This document shows positions 25,661-37,580 of a DNA stretch of 64,000 bases, piece by piece. Position 1 is the first letter of the stretch; each line of letters starts with the position of its first letter. Source of the stretch: Prostheceraeus crozeri (lineage: Eukaryota; Platyhelminthes; Polycladida; Euryleptidae); the NCBI GenBank assembly GCA_907163375.1, contig CAJQUW010005569.1, forward strand, positions 186,001-250,000. The letters are read 5' to 3'. The position numbers and the translations under genes were made by a program. Below the pieces are notes generated by a model. The model did no database searches. It worked only from the letters and a program-made list of their open reading frames with translations, and was not told the origin of the DNA.

Positions 25661-25801
25661 GTTCAAGTTGACTGATAGCAGATTCAACTTAATGATAGTA
25701 TTCGCCAGTCCGAAGACTGCCCAGGGCAAACCGCGTGGAGGTTCTATCATGTCTTGCCCCATGGTGGCCCTTAAGAGAGCCGATGGTTCGTTCTCGGGAG
25801 T
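25661..25801. repeat. 143-bp shared block, copy 2
   Basis: Same unit as 25,138-25,280 with about three substitutions. On its outer side it joins a piece of the 197-bp tandem unit (GGGATAGCAATCGACTGC at 25,638), so the two repeat families have been shuffled together. Confidence 0.9.
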
Positions 25802-26079
25802 AACGTCATCTTACACCCTACCAATTCTACTGAGAGAGAGTCTTTGACTCTCTCTTTGGTAGCACTGTCGACTTCCACGCTAATTGGCACGTGACTAAAA
25901 AGTGGAATGTAGCGCCATTCCGTTGGATTGACAGCAGTTGCTGTCATCGGATTGCCAATCCGAGCAAGATTATTAAAAACTCTGTCTTGCTCCTCTAGCC
26001 TGACAAACTCCTCAAATAAATTTCGCGGCCTTAACTGCAGTCCGCGAGGAGAGCTGACTTGACTGTTCGGCGTCTGCAT
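25771..26079 (-). CDS. Unrecognised protein, cassette gene 2
   Basis: From the ATG at 26,079, 102 residues: MQTPNSQVSSPRGLQLRPRN, LFEEFVRLEEQDRVFNNLAR, then PTEWRYIPLFSHVPISVEVD. The last residues (LLPRTNHRLS) and stop lie inside the 143-bp block, so the block contributes the C terminus here. A TATA box precedes the gene at about 26,111. No family recognised; helical N-terminal half and beta-type C-terminal half. Confidence 0.5.
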   Translation of the reverse strand: MQTPNSQVSSPRGLQLRPRNLFEEFVRLEEQDRVFNNLARIGNPMTATAVNPTEWRYIPLFSHVPISVEVDSATKERVKDSLSVELVGCKMTLLPRTNHRLS

Positions 26080-26109
26080 GATTGAAATGAAATGAAATGA
26101 GAGGCAGTG

Positions 26110-26120
26110 GTTTATATACC
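26110..26120 (-). promoter_or_regulatory. TATA box of cassette gene 2
   Basis: Minus-strand GGTATATAAAC about 35 bp upstream of the ATG at 26,079. The leader between them has a CATTT repeat. Confidence 0.55.
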
Positions 26121-26137
26121 ACTCTAACGCGACGCAA

Positions 26138-26284
26138 CGTTCAAGTTGACTGATAGCAGATTCAACTTAATGATAGTATTCGCCAGTCCGAAGACTGCCC
26201 AGGCCAAACCGCGTGGAGGTTCTATCATGTCTTGCCCCATGGTGGCCCTTAAGAGAGCCGATGGTTCGTTCTCGGGAGTGACGT
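26138..26284. repeat. 143-bp shared block, copy 3
   Basis: Third copy of the block, with one substitution (CCCAGGCCAAA instead of CCCAGGGCAAA). It follows a 61-bp intron-like segment at 26,312-26,372 on the minus strand. Confidence 0.9.
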
Positions 26285-26311
26285 GATGGGGTGGTGAAGG
26301 CGGGCAAAGAT

Positions 26312-26372
26312 CTGCAATGAAAATGATATGTATTAGAATAGGATATACTATCTTATTTACTTTTTCACTTAC
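26312..26372 (-). other. 61-bp intron-like segment
   Basis: Minus-strand donor AACTTG/GTAAGTG and acceptor TTTTCATTGCAG/ATC bound 61 bp of AT-rich DNA. This would link the coiled-coil gene at 26,377-27,555 to the 143-bp block copy 3. It is supported by strong consensus sites only. Confidence 0.6.
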
Positions 26373-26376
26373 CAAG

Positions 26377-27555
26377 TTAGCCATCCTTTGGCAGTCTCGC
26401 GCGCTTCCGAATAGAAAATTTGTGTAAGTGACCGCGCATTCGTTGGCTGGCGTGCAAACATTTTTTCGTTGGATGGCCATTATAACATATTATTGACTCG
26501 TCCAGATTTTGATTCACGAGTACTTCGCCGGCCAAATGATTATCCCGAATAGGGATGTGAAACTCAAACAAACGATCCTCATTCACACGTTCCCACTCAT
26601 CCCTCATGCGCTCCAACTTCTCATACGCCTGCCTCTCATCACCCCGCCGAGCCACAGTCCTCTCCAACTCAACATTCCTCGCTCTCAACACACTCATCTC
26701 CTTCATCATCTCCTCAAACTTCGCTTCTGCATCTCTCATTCTTCTCTCCGCAGCACTCGCCCTCTTCTCACACTCATCATTCTTCTCTTCCAACTCTCGC
26801 GTCTTATTCTTCAAATCAGTCACACTACGCCTCATTCTAATATTTTCATCCGCTACCTCCTTCGACTTCAGTTCCTTCTTTTTCAACTCATCCAACTCCT
26901 TCACAACTTCATCCTTCACTTTCTTCAAACTCTCATACTTATTAACCAACAAATCATGCGCCATCTGCTGCGAAACATGCCTCTTCTCTTCATCCTTCAA
27001 CCACCTCGCCGACTGCACACGAATCCCACCACTCTTCACTTTTGGGGAAGATGAGCTCTTCGGGGGGTCGGTGATGACAATGTTTGACACCTCCGACGAC
27101 GAAGAGCTCAACTTCCTCACACGCTTCCTCACACGCTCCCTATCTAAATCCACATCATCCTCATCATCACTCTCAAGCACTCTCTTTCGCCCAATCTCAG
27201 CCTCCAACGACGCAACCGCTCTCGCCAACTCATCATTCTCAACAACATTCTCAACAACATTCTCAACCTTACCCTCTCGCTCGATCGCCAACATTCGCTC
27301 CCTCTCTTCCACAATCAACTGCGTAAATATCAAATCACTCACTAAACCACCACTACAGTCAGCATGCACTCTGTAGAAACGCGCCTCATCCTCATCACCA
27401 TTCAGCACTCTACACTTCACACACGCAACCCTATTCAAGATAATCATGTGGCCGGTGCCCGCCTTCTTCACATGCGCCTTGGCGTCCGCACTGCGATTAA
27501 TTCGCCCACATGAGCACATTTTGATGTGATATTTACGATTCTTATCGTTTGCCAT
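26377..27555 (-). CDS. Coiled-coil protein with N-terminal zinc-type cluster, cassette gene 1
   Basis: From the ATG at 27,555 (MANDKNRKYHIKMCSCGRIN) about 390 residues. The N terminus has a CSCG, H, H and CVKC set that could bind zinc. Residues about 90-130 are an acidic and basic linker; about 170-330 form a long coiled coil (LVNKYESLKKVKDEVVKELD, KKELKSKEVADENIRMRRSV, EMMKEMSVLRARNVELERTV). The tail has IICYNGHPTKKCLHASQ, another possible metal site. An acceptor-like TTTCATTATCTTACAG lies just upstream of the ATG, so an earlier exon may exist. Role unknown. The strongly biased opposite strand shows open frames that are only shadows. Confidence 0.5.
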   Translation of the reverse strand: MANDKNRKYHIKMCSCGRINRSADAKAHVKKAGTGHMIILNRVACVKCRVLNGDEDEARFYRVHADCSGGLVSDLIFTQLIVEERERMLAIEREGKVENVVENVVENDELARAVASLEAEIGRKRVLESDDEDDVDLDRERVRKRVRKLSSSSSEVSNIVITDPPKSSSSPKVKSGGIRVQSARWLKDEEKRHVSQQMAHDLLVNKYESLKKVKDEVVKELDELKKKELKSKEVADENIRMRRSVTDLKNKTRELEEKNDECEKRASAAERRMRDAEAKFEEMMKEMSVLRARNVELERTVARRGDERQAYEKLERMRDEWERVNEDRLFEFHIPIRDNHLAGEVLVNQNLDESIICYNGHPTKKCLHASQRMRGHLHKFSIRKRARLPKDG

Positions 27556-27644
27556 GCCTGATTTATTGTTAACTGTAAGATAATGAAATTTGTATAAGTT
27601 TGGAATCATGTAGTACAGTCATATTCCTAAAGTATTACACTTAG

Positions 27645-27974
27645 TCAGGAATGATAGATTTGAGTGTAGTGAGTGGCACTCGATCCCGTCGACAGCCCGA
27701 AGGCCTTGTACTGATCACTAGGGAAGTGAGAGATCTTCCCCGATACCCGACCTGCAATGTGAAATATATAGTAATGACCTAGCTTGATGTCATAGGGCCT
27801 AGGTGGTCCATGTGGTCCGTAGTGATGACCAGGGCGTTGAGGACAGAGGTTTGCATCACGGCAGAACTTTTCCAATGTGATATCACGACCTGCAATGTGA
27901 AATACATAGTAATGACCTACTTGGAGGTCGGGCGGTCTAGATAGATGGTCTTGCGGGACTTTGCTGGTTTTCAC
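27645..27974 (-). other. Duplicated ACCTGCAATGTGAAATA block with weak frame
   Basis: Plus-strand ACCTGCAATGTGAAATA, TAGTAATGACCTA and following bases occur at about 27,749 and 27,890. On the minus strand the frame repeats VGHYYVFHIAGR and LGHYYIFHIAGR. Each repeat also contains an acceptor-like TTTCACATTGCAG/G, so these could be duplicated intron ends rather than a protein repeat. I cannot decide. Confidence 0.35.
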
Positions 27975-28129
27975 CTGGTGATGAAAATCTTGTCAGCTTG
28001 TTCCGGCAAACCGTGATTAGGAGAAGTTGAAAGAGATTGCTTGATATATTGAATTAATGTTTTAGTTGAATATTGTATTGAAACTCGTTCGCTGTGTTGC
28101 AAATAACTGATTTATAAATGATAAATTTA

Positions 28130-28231
28130 CGCCCTATTAAGTCATACATTACGCCCACACTTCTCAATTTACGCATTTACCCGCAAAATGTGAAATTTAC
28201 GCCGGTGCGCAAATTTACGCGCTGGCGGGGA
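28130..28231 (+). repeat. Cluster of TTTACGC repeats
   Basis: ATTTACGC or close variants (ATTACGCCC) occur five or six times in 100 bp, ending ACGCGCTGGCGGGGACACTGG. The change to ordinary flanking DNA after 28,231 makes this a candidate right border of the accessory block, but it does not match the left terminal repeat. Confidence 0.4.
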
Positions 28232-28249
28232 CACTGGTTCGAACAGCTT

Positions 28250-28848
28250 CTCTTATCAAAGATTCCCTGACTTTTCCAGGTTTTTCAGAAAATTGTCGAA
28301 TATGTTCCATGAGACCAAAACAGAAAATAATTCTCATTATCATCCATTTACAGTTCATTTTCGTCTCATTTGTTGAAAACCCCAGTCAGCAAAGGTACCC
28401 TACCTACTTATAAGACACATCATATGATTATTCCAGAGACCACGTCAGGATGTAGCTTCATGATTAGTCCATATACGTGAACTGAATGAACATGCATGTA
28501 TTATGAAATACTGGGGTTATTAGAAATGAAATTCATACTTCTTATTGTAAATATTTTAGCCAACATTGCATATTAAGTACGTAAATCTACTTTTTTGCAC
28601 TTGGTTAGTAGGTATACAGGTACACATAGAAAATATAGCAAAGGAATGATTAATTAGAATCAACATCTCTAAGGAAGATGACCATACTGCTTGACAAAAA
28701 AACTTTACACTTACCATTAGGTTATCTAACATAATCACATTAAGATATCGTTCATCCTCTTACATGGGATATAAACGTTGGATAAGTTTAAATGACACGT
28801 TATTGCAAATTTGGCTGTCTTTTTTTAGATAAGTCGTAAACTGCATAA
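28250..28848. other. Non-coding stretch with TTCCCTGACTTTTCCAGG motif
   Basis: The motif TTCCCTGACTTTTCCAGG occurs at about 28,265 and again twice around 29,870-29,930, followed by further CCAGG-rich strings. It is a dispersed short repeat of unknown origin. No gene is seen. Confidence 0.4.
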
Positions 28849-28849
28849 T

Positions 28850-29770
28850 GAAGCACACAACTGAATTCGTAAAAGGCATGGCTAATGGAATGAATTGTTG
28901 CGGACGGACTGGACGAAGCATGCATGATGTTGACAAAGCATTGAATGTGTCGTATGTGTCAGGAATGGGAGGATGCGTTGGTGTGAAGTTGTACGAAAGG
29001 ATCTGGAAGACCAAGAACAACAAATGAGGTCACACATCAAAAGTTGGTCATTGCAGCAAGGAGAAACAGGTTTCAGAGCGTTACACGACTAGCAATAAAC
29101 TTTAAATCTGCTGCCGGAATCAATTGTGGTGTAAAAACAACATACCGACGTTTGACTGAAGCGGGATTAAAATCGTACAGACCATATGTAGGCATACCTC
29201 TAGGTATTTTTAAATCCGAATGATTTCGTATAGGTATGCTTTCACCTATGAATATCTATATATATATATTCGTATGAAATGTACAGTGATAAAGAGAAAG
29301 AATGTTAAACACAAAGATCAAATGAATATCTTTAAATATCAATATTAATAAATATCAAATAAATATGAATATCTAACAGGTCTCGAACATAAACGGAATA
29401 GATTAGAATGGCGCGAGCAGCATTCTCGCTGGATCACTGATGAATGGCATCACTTGATGTGGACAGATGAATCACGCTTCACTCCCGATTTTCCAGACGG
29501 AAGAGTTCGTGTTCACAGTGAGAGATATAGAGCATGTTGTATTTAACGACATGATCGGTTCGGGCAATCGGCGGTGGTAGCGTCATGATTTGGGTCGGTA
29601 TTTGGCACGGTGGATGAATGGCTGCTGTTGCCATTAAAATTAACTTTGATGGCAAACGCTACCTATCGGAGATTGTATGACTCTAAGAGGACTGGATGCT
29701 TTGTGTGACGCTATGAACAATAGAATAAGAACTTGCATGAATGTTGGGGGCGGTCATGCATATTACTAGA
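28850..29770 (+). pseudogene. Tc1/mariner-type transposase remnant split by an AT-rich insert
   Basis: Left part: GSGRPRTTNEVTHQKLVIAA, QSVTRLAINFKS and TTYRRLTEAGLKSYRP, the paired DNA-binding domain of Tc1-like transposases. Right part after about 29,375: HKRNRLEWREQHSRWITDEW, MWTDESRFTPDFPDGRVRVH and later GGGSVMIWVGIWHGG, DGKRYLSEI, MNNRIRTCMNVGGGHAYY. The two parts are separated by about 170 bp of AT-rich sequence (29,205-29,375) with TATATA runs. Several stops and frame changes make it inactive. The first catalytic D is in WTDESRF. Confidence 0.75.
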
Positions 29771-32695
29771 TATGGCTGAAATAAATTTCCATCATTTAAA
29801 GCTATAGTTTTTATGTTATCAGAATAATGAAAATTCTTTGATTCCTAAGATTTTCCAGAGGATTTCTAAAATTCCCTGACTTTTCCAGGTTTTCCTGTGA
29901 TTTTTCGAAATTCCCTGATTTTTCCAGGTTATCCAGGTTTTCCAGAAACCGCACGAATCCTGCTTGAATATCGTAATGCGCTGACTGTCATTTTGATACC
30001 TTCGAAAAGTGTTGTCTTAAAATATATTATTGTGCTCTACCGAAAGCTTTTTCATATGTTGATTTAAGAATGGGGTATTAGGTGATTAAAAAAACCTTTA
30101 ATAATTAAGAATGAAAACTTTTTATCAATAAAAAACAAATACAGTAAAATGTTTGATAATCATAATTACCTTGATATGACATACTTTCAATATACATCAA
30201 TATAGCAATAATTATAAATAAAATGCAATTTTCAATTATAGATCTGTGTAAAAAAATCCCAGAAGTTGAACGAATTCTTGCATTGTATTTGTCAAAAAAT
30301 TTGTAAAACAGTTGTCGATGAAAAGTGTCAAAAATACTTGTCCAGGAAGTGCACCTGTTGAGGAAAGCGACGACCATCACAATATATATCACATAGCACA
30401 GTGATAATGTAAGCCGATGTAAAGCGCTATTAGATTTACCGGGAAGTTTCAGCTATCTTAACTTTTTCCTGACATCGAGTGATACATAATAAAAGTAACT
30501 GTTTTGACAATTTCATGCGCTTTCCAGCTATGATTATTTTCATTGATTTGAAAGAATATTTATCACATCGATCCCCTTCCTACATTTCCATAGGGATTCC
30601 GCATTTTTTCTGTAGCAACCAAATGGCATTCACTGTCAATCCGCCTCAAGCCCACGGACAAATCTTTGTCCACGAACCAAATAATTTAAGTTCGGTAGTT
30701 CAATATCAGATGTGGAATTGTTCTAAATTTCCTATGTCGGTGCTTCGAGAACAGCTCGCGATGTTGGATCGACAAAAGTTTCAGCTAATGACGTTGCTGC
30801 TAGTTTAGACGGTTCATGGTCAAAATGGTTATATGTAAATTGGTTCTGAAACCGGTTTTGATTAAACTGTCTCACGCGAAAGCCTCGAATAGAAATTCAA
30901 ACCAAAATTATTTCATTGACATCCAAAACCTATGCTTCTGTTAACATTTTATTCGGAAACTCAATAGGCTCCAGCAGTTCGTTGTGGGTCTCCCAAAACA
31001 GAGTTGTGCGGCTATACCTTAGTATTGATGGCAAACACAACATGATTCACGCTATCCCTTGAGTGATACACGTCTATTGTATGCAAATTCATCTATAGGT
31101 ATGTTGTGCTGTGATATAAGAAGTCATGTCGATGTCCAACCGTCTGATCTAAGACATGAGAATTTTTAGGTAAGCTACATAACTAATTAGTCACGTCAGA
31201 TAATATATCTTTTTCCGGCTTCCGTGGTCGACGAATTAATCGAAAACTGCTGCACTTTTGTGAAATTCGACGACGAATATACCCATCTCACAAAACTTCA
31301 TTTCATACTGTTTCGAGCGTCATAATTCATAATTAATGGTTCCACAAATTCAAAAAATGAATTCTAAAATTTACATGTCAGCACACACTTCATTAAAAAT
31401 ATTCTTCAAAATTAGCTCCATTACTGCAAGAGCAGGATATTTAACCATAATAACCAACTATACAACTCAACTTGGTTGAATATCAGTAAAAAATGTTCAA
31501 GGTGATAGCCATTTTCAGTATAAAACTATTGTTGACCGAAATTCGTCTTCTGTTCTATATGCACTTTCTTGAATAAGTGCTGAAATTTTCATCGAAATTT
31601 ATCGTTTGGCACAAAAAAACTATAAAAATTACCCACCACCAAGAAACAAATGACTGCCAATGTGAAACTTGCTGCATACTACAGTTGTACGCATGAATGT
31701 TCGCACAAACTATATATACGTTTAAGCCCTTGAAAGGACTATTATTTACTACATTACATTCATCAAGCTTCTTAAATAATTTTTTACGATTATTTTATGT
31801 GAACTTCCTGGCCTCTTCAGCTATATGCATTTCTGTTGCGTAACTTTGAAAAAGATGGCGAAACGCAGAACGATCAAGGAATCATAACCACGAGTTGAGC
31901 TGAATAATTGTTCAAGGATCACCAAAATCGTGAAGAAAACTTGATATGTTCTTTAAGTTCTTTAAGTTTTTTTCCCTCCTATTTGAAAGACTCTGTTCTA
32001 CTACTGCATTCTAGAGTAGAAAGCAACTATCAGCCAGTAGAATGCAATGATAGAGATGAGACTCAATAGTAGCAATCTCCCAAAAATTTCGTGATCTAGT
32101 GGTAGCAGCTATTATTCTGACCGTGGTAGAAGTAAGACACCCACGTCATTGATTCTACTGTAAACATGTCTAAAACTAAACTGGTGCTTCAATTTTATCG
32201 ATGTTGATATCATGTGTAATTATATCACAATTTTCACAATCAGAAGTTAGTGGGGTGTGTTACAACAACCATTTGAAAATGTCTGAATATGCGCTGTCAC
32301 GACTTCAATTCTTGAGAGGTTCATTATCTGATCATAATTCACACCACATATTACCAAATAACTGAATGCAATTTTTGGCATTCAATATTCGGTATTCACT
32401 TTTGGCAAAATTTCCTATAAATCATCCAATGAATAATATTTTCAAATCTGATGTGCAACGTGCAATCAACGTGCAAGACATGCACTTTAGGGAAGCACGT
32501 ACCGGTACTCAATTCACGTTAGCAAACTACATTCTTTAAAAAAAATTGCAGAATTGATCATAATACAAATTTCGCAACTTCTAAGAAGTAATGACGATAA
32601 TGTGAATTTTGTATTTTCACCGTGTTTGGATATACAAGTATGCATGGAAAATCAACAACTTCAAAATCAAAATCGCACTGTAGACATTTCTGTTG
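29771..32695. other. Non-coding AT-rich DNA
   Basis: CCAGG-rich short repeats at 29,855-29,945; otherwise no convincing frame, domain or terminal repeat. Short frames at 30,105-30,392 and 30,479-30,808 show no family signature. Confidence 0.45.
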
Positions 32696-33883
32696 GTGAC
32701 AATCAGTGGTCGTACGCGGCAATTTCCCATTTTTCACGCAGGGCCAGAAAATTCACGCAGGGACTCATGCATACATCACAAGCGTATAGGCCTATGTAGA
32801 TCTACGTAATATAGGCCTATGTAAAGGTCTTCGGATGGCTTATGCCTAAAATGGTGAAATCGGAAACTGAAAACTGCCTCATTTCACCATACTTGAAAAG
32901 ATCATGATGTTGATTATGAGCGTCGAAAAGCTTTCTGTATATATGACATTGACAACATAAAGTGCGAAACTGCATCTTGATTCACACCACGCATAGCACA
33001 TGCTGTAGTAGCTGAAAATCATTGTAATATAAGCCTACATGTAGGTGCATCTATAAATCACGTTCTTATAATTCAAGTACACCAATGACGATGTCTCTAA
33101 ACTTTAGTTAGAACTTTAGTTAAGACTTGAACATGTTATATCTGTAAGTATGAAAATCTACCCATCCTTCGACATAAGAAATACTTCCGTCTGTAGACTT
33201 TTTGTACTTAACTGCAACAAATGCATGCACATGTATATCACTCATGAAACCTACATAGTGGGAATGCATATGAACCTCCAAGTTACATGGCACAAGGAAA
33301 AATTAACTATATAATTTACGTTCTTTGTTATCTTTAACAAGCATCAATTAAACAAGAGTAACAATATCTAGAGGCATGATAGTAAATAAAGTAAGAATCA
33401 AAATTTGGTAGAAAGATAAAAGAAAACAAATACAAACAGAAGTCCTGTAGAAACAAAATTACGGAAGTCTTGAAATCTTGATACAAAAATATTCGGAAAA
33501 GCAAATCTATATGGAGAAAATCATGTACATCTTGAATGAAGTTGAGGCATTGTCAACAATTTATTAACACTTGTTAGGCAAATAATGAAAAGAAGCACGG
33601 GCTGAAACTAAAGCGCACGTTTGTACTTAGCGACTTAATGGTTAAATATTGTCGATATGTATGAAGATGACACCTTCGATGAGGCTCTCCATTCCTTTGT
33701 GTAGCAATTATACATTCATATTGAATTATTAAGAGAATAAAATACTTCAAAGATAGATATGTGCATTGTATTCAAGATAAAATTTTATCGTCTGTTTTCC
33801 ATGAGGTCTTACGTACATGAATGTACGAATTTTTCATTTCCCGAACAAATGTTAACAATTGCTTCACGTGTTAACAAAAAGAT

Positions 33884-36200
33884 TCAAACTTTCTTTCTCA
33901 GCTTCATGAATTTGCCTGACAAGTCGGACAGCACTCTTTCGGCTACCCTTTTTTTCAGCTGTTTAGTAACGAATTTCTTCTTGCTCTCCATGTGGATGTT
34001 TTCATCATCAGCTGCAGATTTCATAAGTCTTTGTGCTTGCTCCATCAGTTGGAATGCTTCTTCCTTCTTCTTCGAAGCCTGCACTGCTTTTTGGTCCACC
34101 TTCTCCAACCTGTCCTTTATTTTCAGCAGCTTCCGATCTTTCTCTCGCTCAGCTCTCAGCTTTTCTTCATAGGACTTCCGCTTAGCTTCTTCATCTTCTT
34201 TTTCTTTGTCCTCCGCTTCTTTCTTCAATCGCAAGTGGTACATTGTACGTGCATTACCCACACTATCTCTCAAGCCAGGAGTAATCGGCACTTCGTGACA
34301 TTGCAGATTTGCCGAACTCATGTACGATTTGATAAAAGTGAGCGCTTTTACACTGTTGATCTAAACAGGAACGCTTTTTCGTTAAAATGTCCGTGAGAGT
34401 AGAAAACGTTCGCTCAACGTCAGAGTTGCCGTGTGGCAGTATCAGGCAAGCCCGAACGAGACGCTTCATGAGTGGAAAGTTACCTAAATTCATGACAAAT
34501 TTCCAGTAATCAATTAGATCATCTGGTTCCACGGCAGAACACTGGGATGAGCTACTAATGTCAAGCATCTTATATGCACGGATTTTCACGCAAAGCTGAG
34601 TCTGATCATCATCACCGTTAACAATTTTTGGCATGCTCTTCGCCACACTCATTGCCATTTTTTCTAAATATTCTGAGTCTTTCTTTTTCGGATCGAGAAA
34701 TCGCATGTTTCTCAAAATGCCATTATCAAACGGCAAATAATGAACTAGTCGTTTGCTGCATTCAATGAAGAACTTCTTCACCTGATGAAAGAAGCAGAGT
34801 CTTTGGCTGTCCGTCATTGTAACGACCAGCAATTTCGTGTCTTCTCCGATTACTAATTGCTGATCAGGCAAAATTTCGTCTTCTCCAATGCTTTTCCAAG
34901 GAGCTCTCTTATCGATCGCACTTTCCTTCTTAAACATGGAAATCCATCGGAGAAGAAGTTCTTTCATTTGCTCCCAAATGGTGTGAATCATGGTTCCTGA
35001 ACTTTGAAAGATCTTTTCGAAGCAATTGAGAGGCCTCAGAGCATGAGATAAAAACATCAACAAAGCCCGGGTCATTGGGTCACAAAGTGCTAGTTTCAAC
35101 CTCACCAATCGATCAGTGCTGGTGGACGAACGTGACTTCGTCACAAGAGAAGTGAAAAAAAGACCAAGGCGTCGTACTGCTCCAACAACCTTTCGATAAC
35201 AGGTAGACATTGAAGCCACCTTGTCTCCACATGGCGAAGGAATTTGTGGTACTCAACGTCCATGATTTCTGTCGCCAGTCTGTAATCAGCATCGTCATTG
35301 TATCTAAAAAAAAATTGTAGACATCAGAAATCAATTGTTTAAGCTCAATGGCATCGATAACGTCACAAGCATGCTTTACACTGTTGTGCACGTAGTGCAG
35401 ACTGCACCCACCGACGTCTAGAAGATGATCGATTTCTTTTTGCAGGCGTACTATAACCCCTGATTTGGCACCGCGCATAGTATTGCATGAATCGGACATG
35501 ACTGAGAGAATATTCTGTAATGGTTTATCATGCTCGTTGAAGGATTTCAATAATGTCTCAGTAATACACTCAGCAGTAGTATTAATCAGTTCCGGAATAT
35601 CGAATGATTGAACGATAAGCTCCCAGGTTTCAAGTATCGAACAACAATTCCTAAGTGCTTCCGCAACTTATTTGCTTCATCGATTTGGAGGGCAAAGTTG
35701 CATTTGCGTAGGTCTTCACTAATCTTTTCATGGAAGTATGGATAAATGCCATCTTTAATTACACAAGCTGTTTTCCCTCTTTCAGAGACATCATAGAAGC
35801 ACATGATTTTGGAAACATAGCAGAAAATGCTTGACAGCAATGATTAGTGCGCAAGAAGGAGGCACTTGTCTCAACTGTATGCAGAGACCAGATAATTTCA
35901 GATTTCAATACATCTTCCGAGGACTGACTAACAGCATATGTTTTGACACAGAAATTTGCCATAGATGGAGAAATTTCTACAGCCGCCATCGCTTTCTTGT
36001 GATGATCTGCCTTACTGTGCGATTTTAAAGCCGTTACTCCTGTTTCTGATATGGCTATGTCTTTCTTGCATATGAAAAAATGTGCTCTCGTGCCATCCGC
36101 TGACGATGGACGACACCATTTCCTCATTAAGGTATTATTTTTATCATATTCATCCAGCCACTTCGGATTCCAAACGGTTTTTCTTTCACTTTTCGAATCC
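33884..36200 (-). pseudogene. hAT transposase with coiled-coil tail, degraded
   Basis: The 5' side starts after an acceptor-like CGTTTCCAG at about 36,200 with a BED-like zinc segment (KWCRPSSADGTRAHFFICKK and HSKADHHKKAM). The central part has SDSCNTMRGAKSGVIV and GGCSLHYVHNSVKHACDV, as in hAT cores. The C-terminal dimerisation motif is ACLILPHGNSDVERTFSTLT. After it come VPITPGLRDSVGNARTMY and a long lysine/glutamate coiled coil ending at 33,884; this tail is typical of one invertebrate hAT lineage. The frame changes at least four times (between about 35,840 and 34,263), so the gene is dead. Confidence 0.8.
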
Positions 36201-36645
36201 TGGAAACGAAATAATATTTATGAAAAATAATTTCAGCTGACTATTGAAATCGGAAAACAGCTGCTTGCTGAATTCAATGGCTGCATGCACACTAGGTTAG
36301 ATACTTCAAGAGGTTGTATGTCCTTATCATTCTTTCAATGTGAGAAAGAAGCTGTATCTCAATAACCAATCCTGATAACTTTTCACAATGCAATTTCTAA
36401 TTAACTTATTAGGAATGTCAGCTCATCTTCGCTTATATTTCATTTATCGTCCTATGCATGTACACTTATGCATACACAGAGCGTTTCACAAAGTTAAATC
36501 AGAACTTTTTAAACCCATCTTAAATTCAACCCACCCAACCTTAACAAAGGTGTACCTACTGTACCTACCGAGTATAATTGATATTATTTTTGAATTATTG
36601 CATATATAAGTAGAATGAAATTCCGTTTTAGCAGCATAGTTGGTT

Positions 36646-36829
36646 ATGACAAGGAAAGAAGCCCAAAGCTGCTCTTTATGAGTATGTTGTTTTTTACTGA
36701 ATGTCGTTCTCCCAATATTTCAGCTGTCACAGACAGCTTCAGGGGGCAGAAGGTGACTGCCGAAATGTTGGGAGAACGAATTTATATAAAAAACATAAAT
36801 TGCAGCTTTGGTCTTCCTTTCCTTATCAT
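36646..36829. repeat. Imperfect palindrome, foldback MITE
   Basis: Left arm ATGACAAGGAAAGAAGCCCAA and right arm, inverted, ATGATAAGGAAAGGAAGACCA continue as mirror images through AAAGCTGC, GTCGTTCTCCCAA / GTTCGTTCTCCCAA and AGCTGTCAC / GCAGTCAC. The arms are about 80 bp around a centre near 36,735. It lies inside the hAT element, so it inserted later or was carried along. Confidence 0.75.
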
Positions 36830-37524
36830 AATTGCACATCGTTTATGTTGAGAAGCTATCACTTTCGCAGCACAGATTCAGAGAAGCAAAACTCAAATAG
36901 GCTATCCAATAATGGCTGCAAGTGCAATAACAAGGCTGCATGTTCAACAGACGGTCCGAATTTCATGAAAATTTGATTCGGGCAACGGCCATGAAACTCG
37001 GGCATCCGGGCCATTTTTCATGAACTAAATTTGGACCACTGTGGGAACACCGTCTTTAAGATGAATTGAGACAGCTAAATGAAAAAATGCTCAACTCTAA
37101 CATAACATTAAGAATTCTACGCCTAAAATTCTAAAAAAACTAACTTTGTATGCACACAGCAACATGTTTAGGTGTATTAGGCACATTTCATGAAAATATG
37201 GCATACATACAATAAGACGTCATTATGCAAATAGGGCAGTGGTCTATGGAGAAGTTTCCTATATGGACACCTATACTTCTGAATTGACCTAAGCCGAACC
37301 CATGAAATCACATTTCATTAATTGGCGACATACATACATAATTTTATCATACTTGTCACTTTTGAGACGCTATTTTACCAATACGATATTCAAGCTGCGC
37401 AAAACATGTCTACAAGTATAATTTATGGCAAGGATTCAGCACCGTTACTTCATTCTTTTCATCGTTTAACTAGCAATGCAATAAGAGAGAAGGCTTAAGT
37501 CTTCGACCGCTTATGTTGATAAAA

Positions 37525-37580
37525 TAAATAAAATAAATCTGACGTTTCGCCACTGGCTTGATCACAGACTGAAGTAAAGA
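37525..37580 (-). repeat. Penelope-like element terminal fragment
   Basis: CTGACGTTTCGCCACTGG, then CTTGATCACAGACTGAAG resembles the conserved terminal motif of Penelope-like elements (GACGTTTCG...TCA.AG), also seen at 47,208 in the window. Read on the minus strand, GGCGAAACGTCAG resembles part of a hammerhead ribozyme core (GAAAC-GTC), which these elements are known to carry. Confidence 0.45.

Noticed and set aside
26509-27376. Long plus-strand frames (181 and 256 residues) rich in serine, phenylalanine and leucine
   Set aside because: They are antisense shadows of the coiled-coil gene at 26,377-27,555, whose strong codon bias keeps the other strand open.
33759-34396. Plus-strand phenylalanine/serine-rich frames
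   Set aside because: Antisense of the coiled-coil tail of the hAT transposase.
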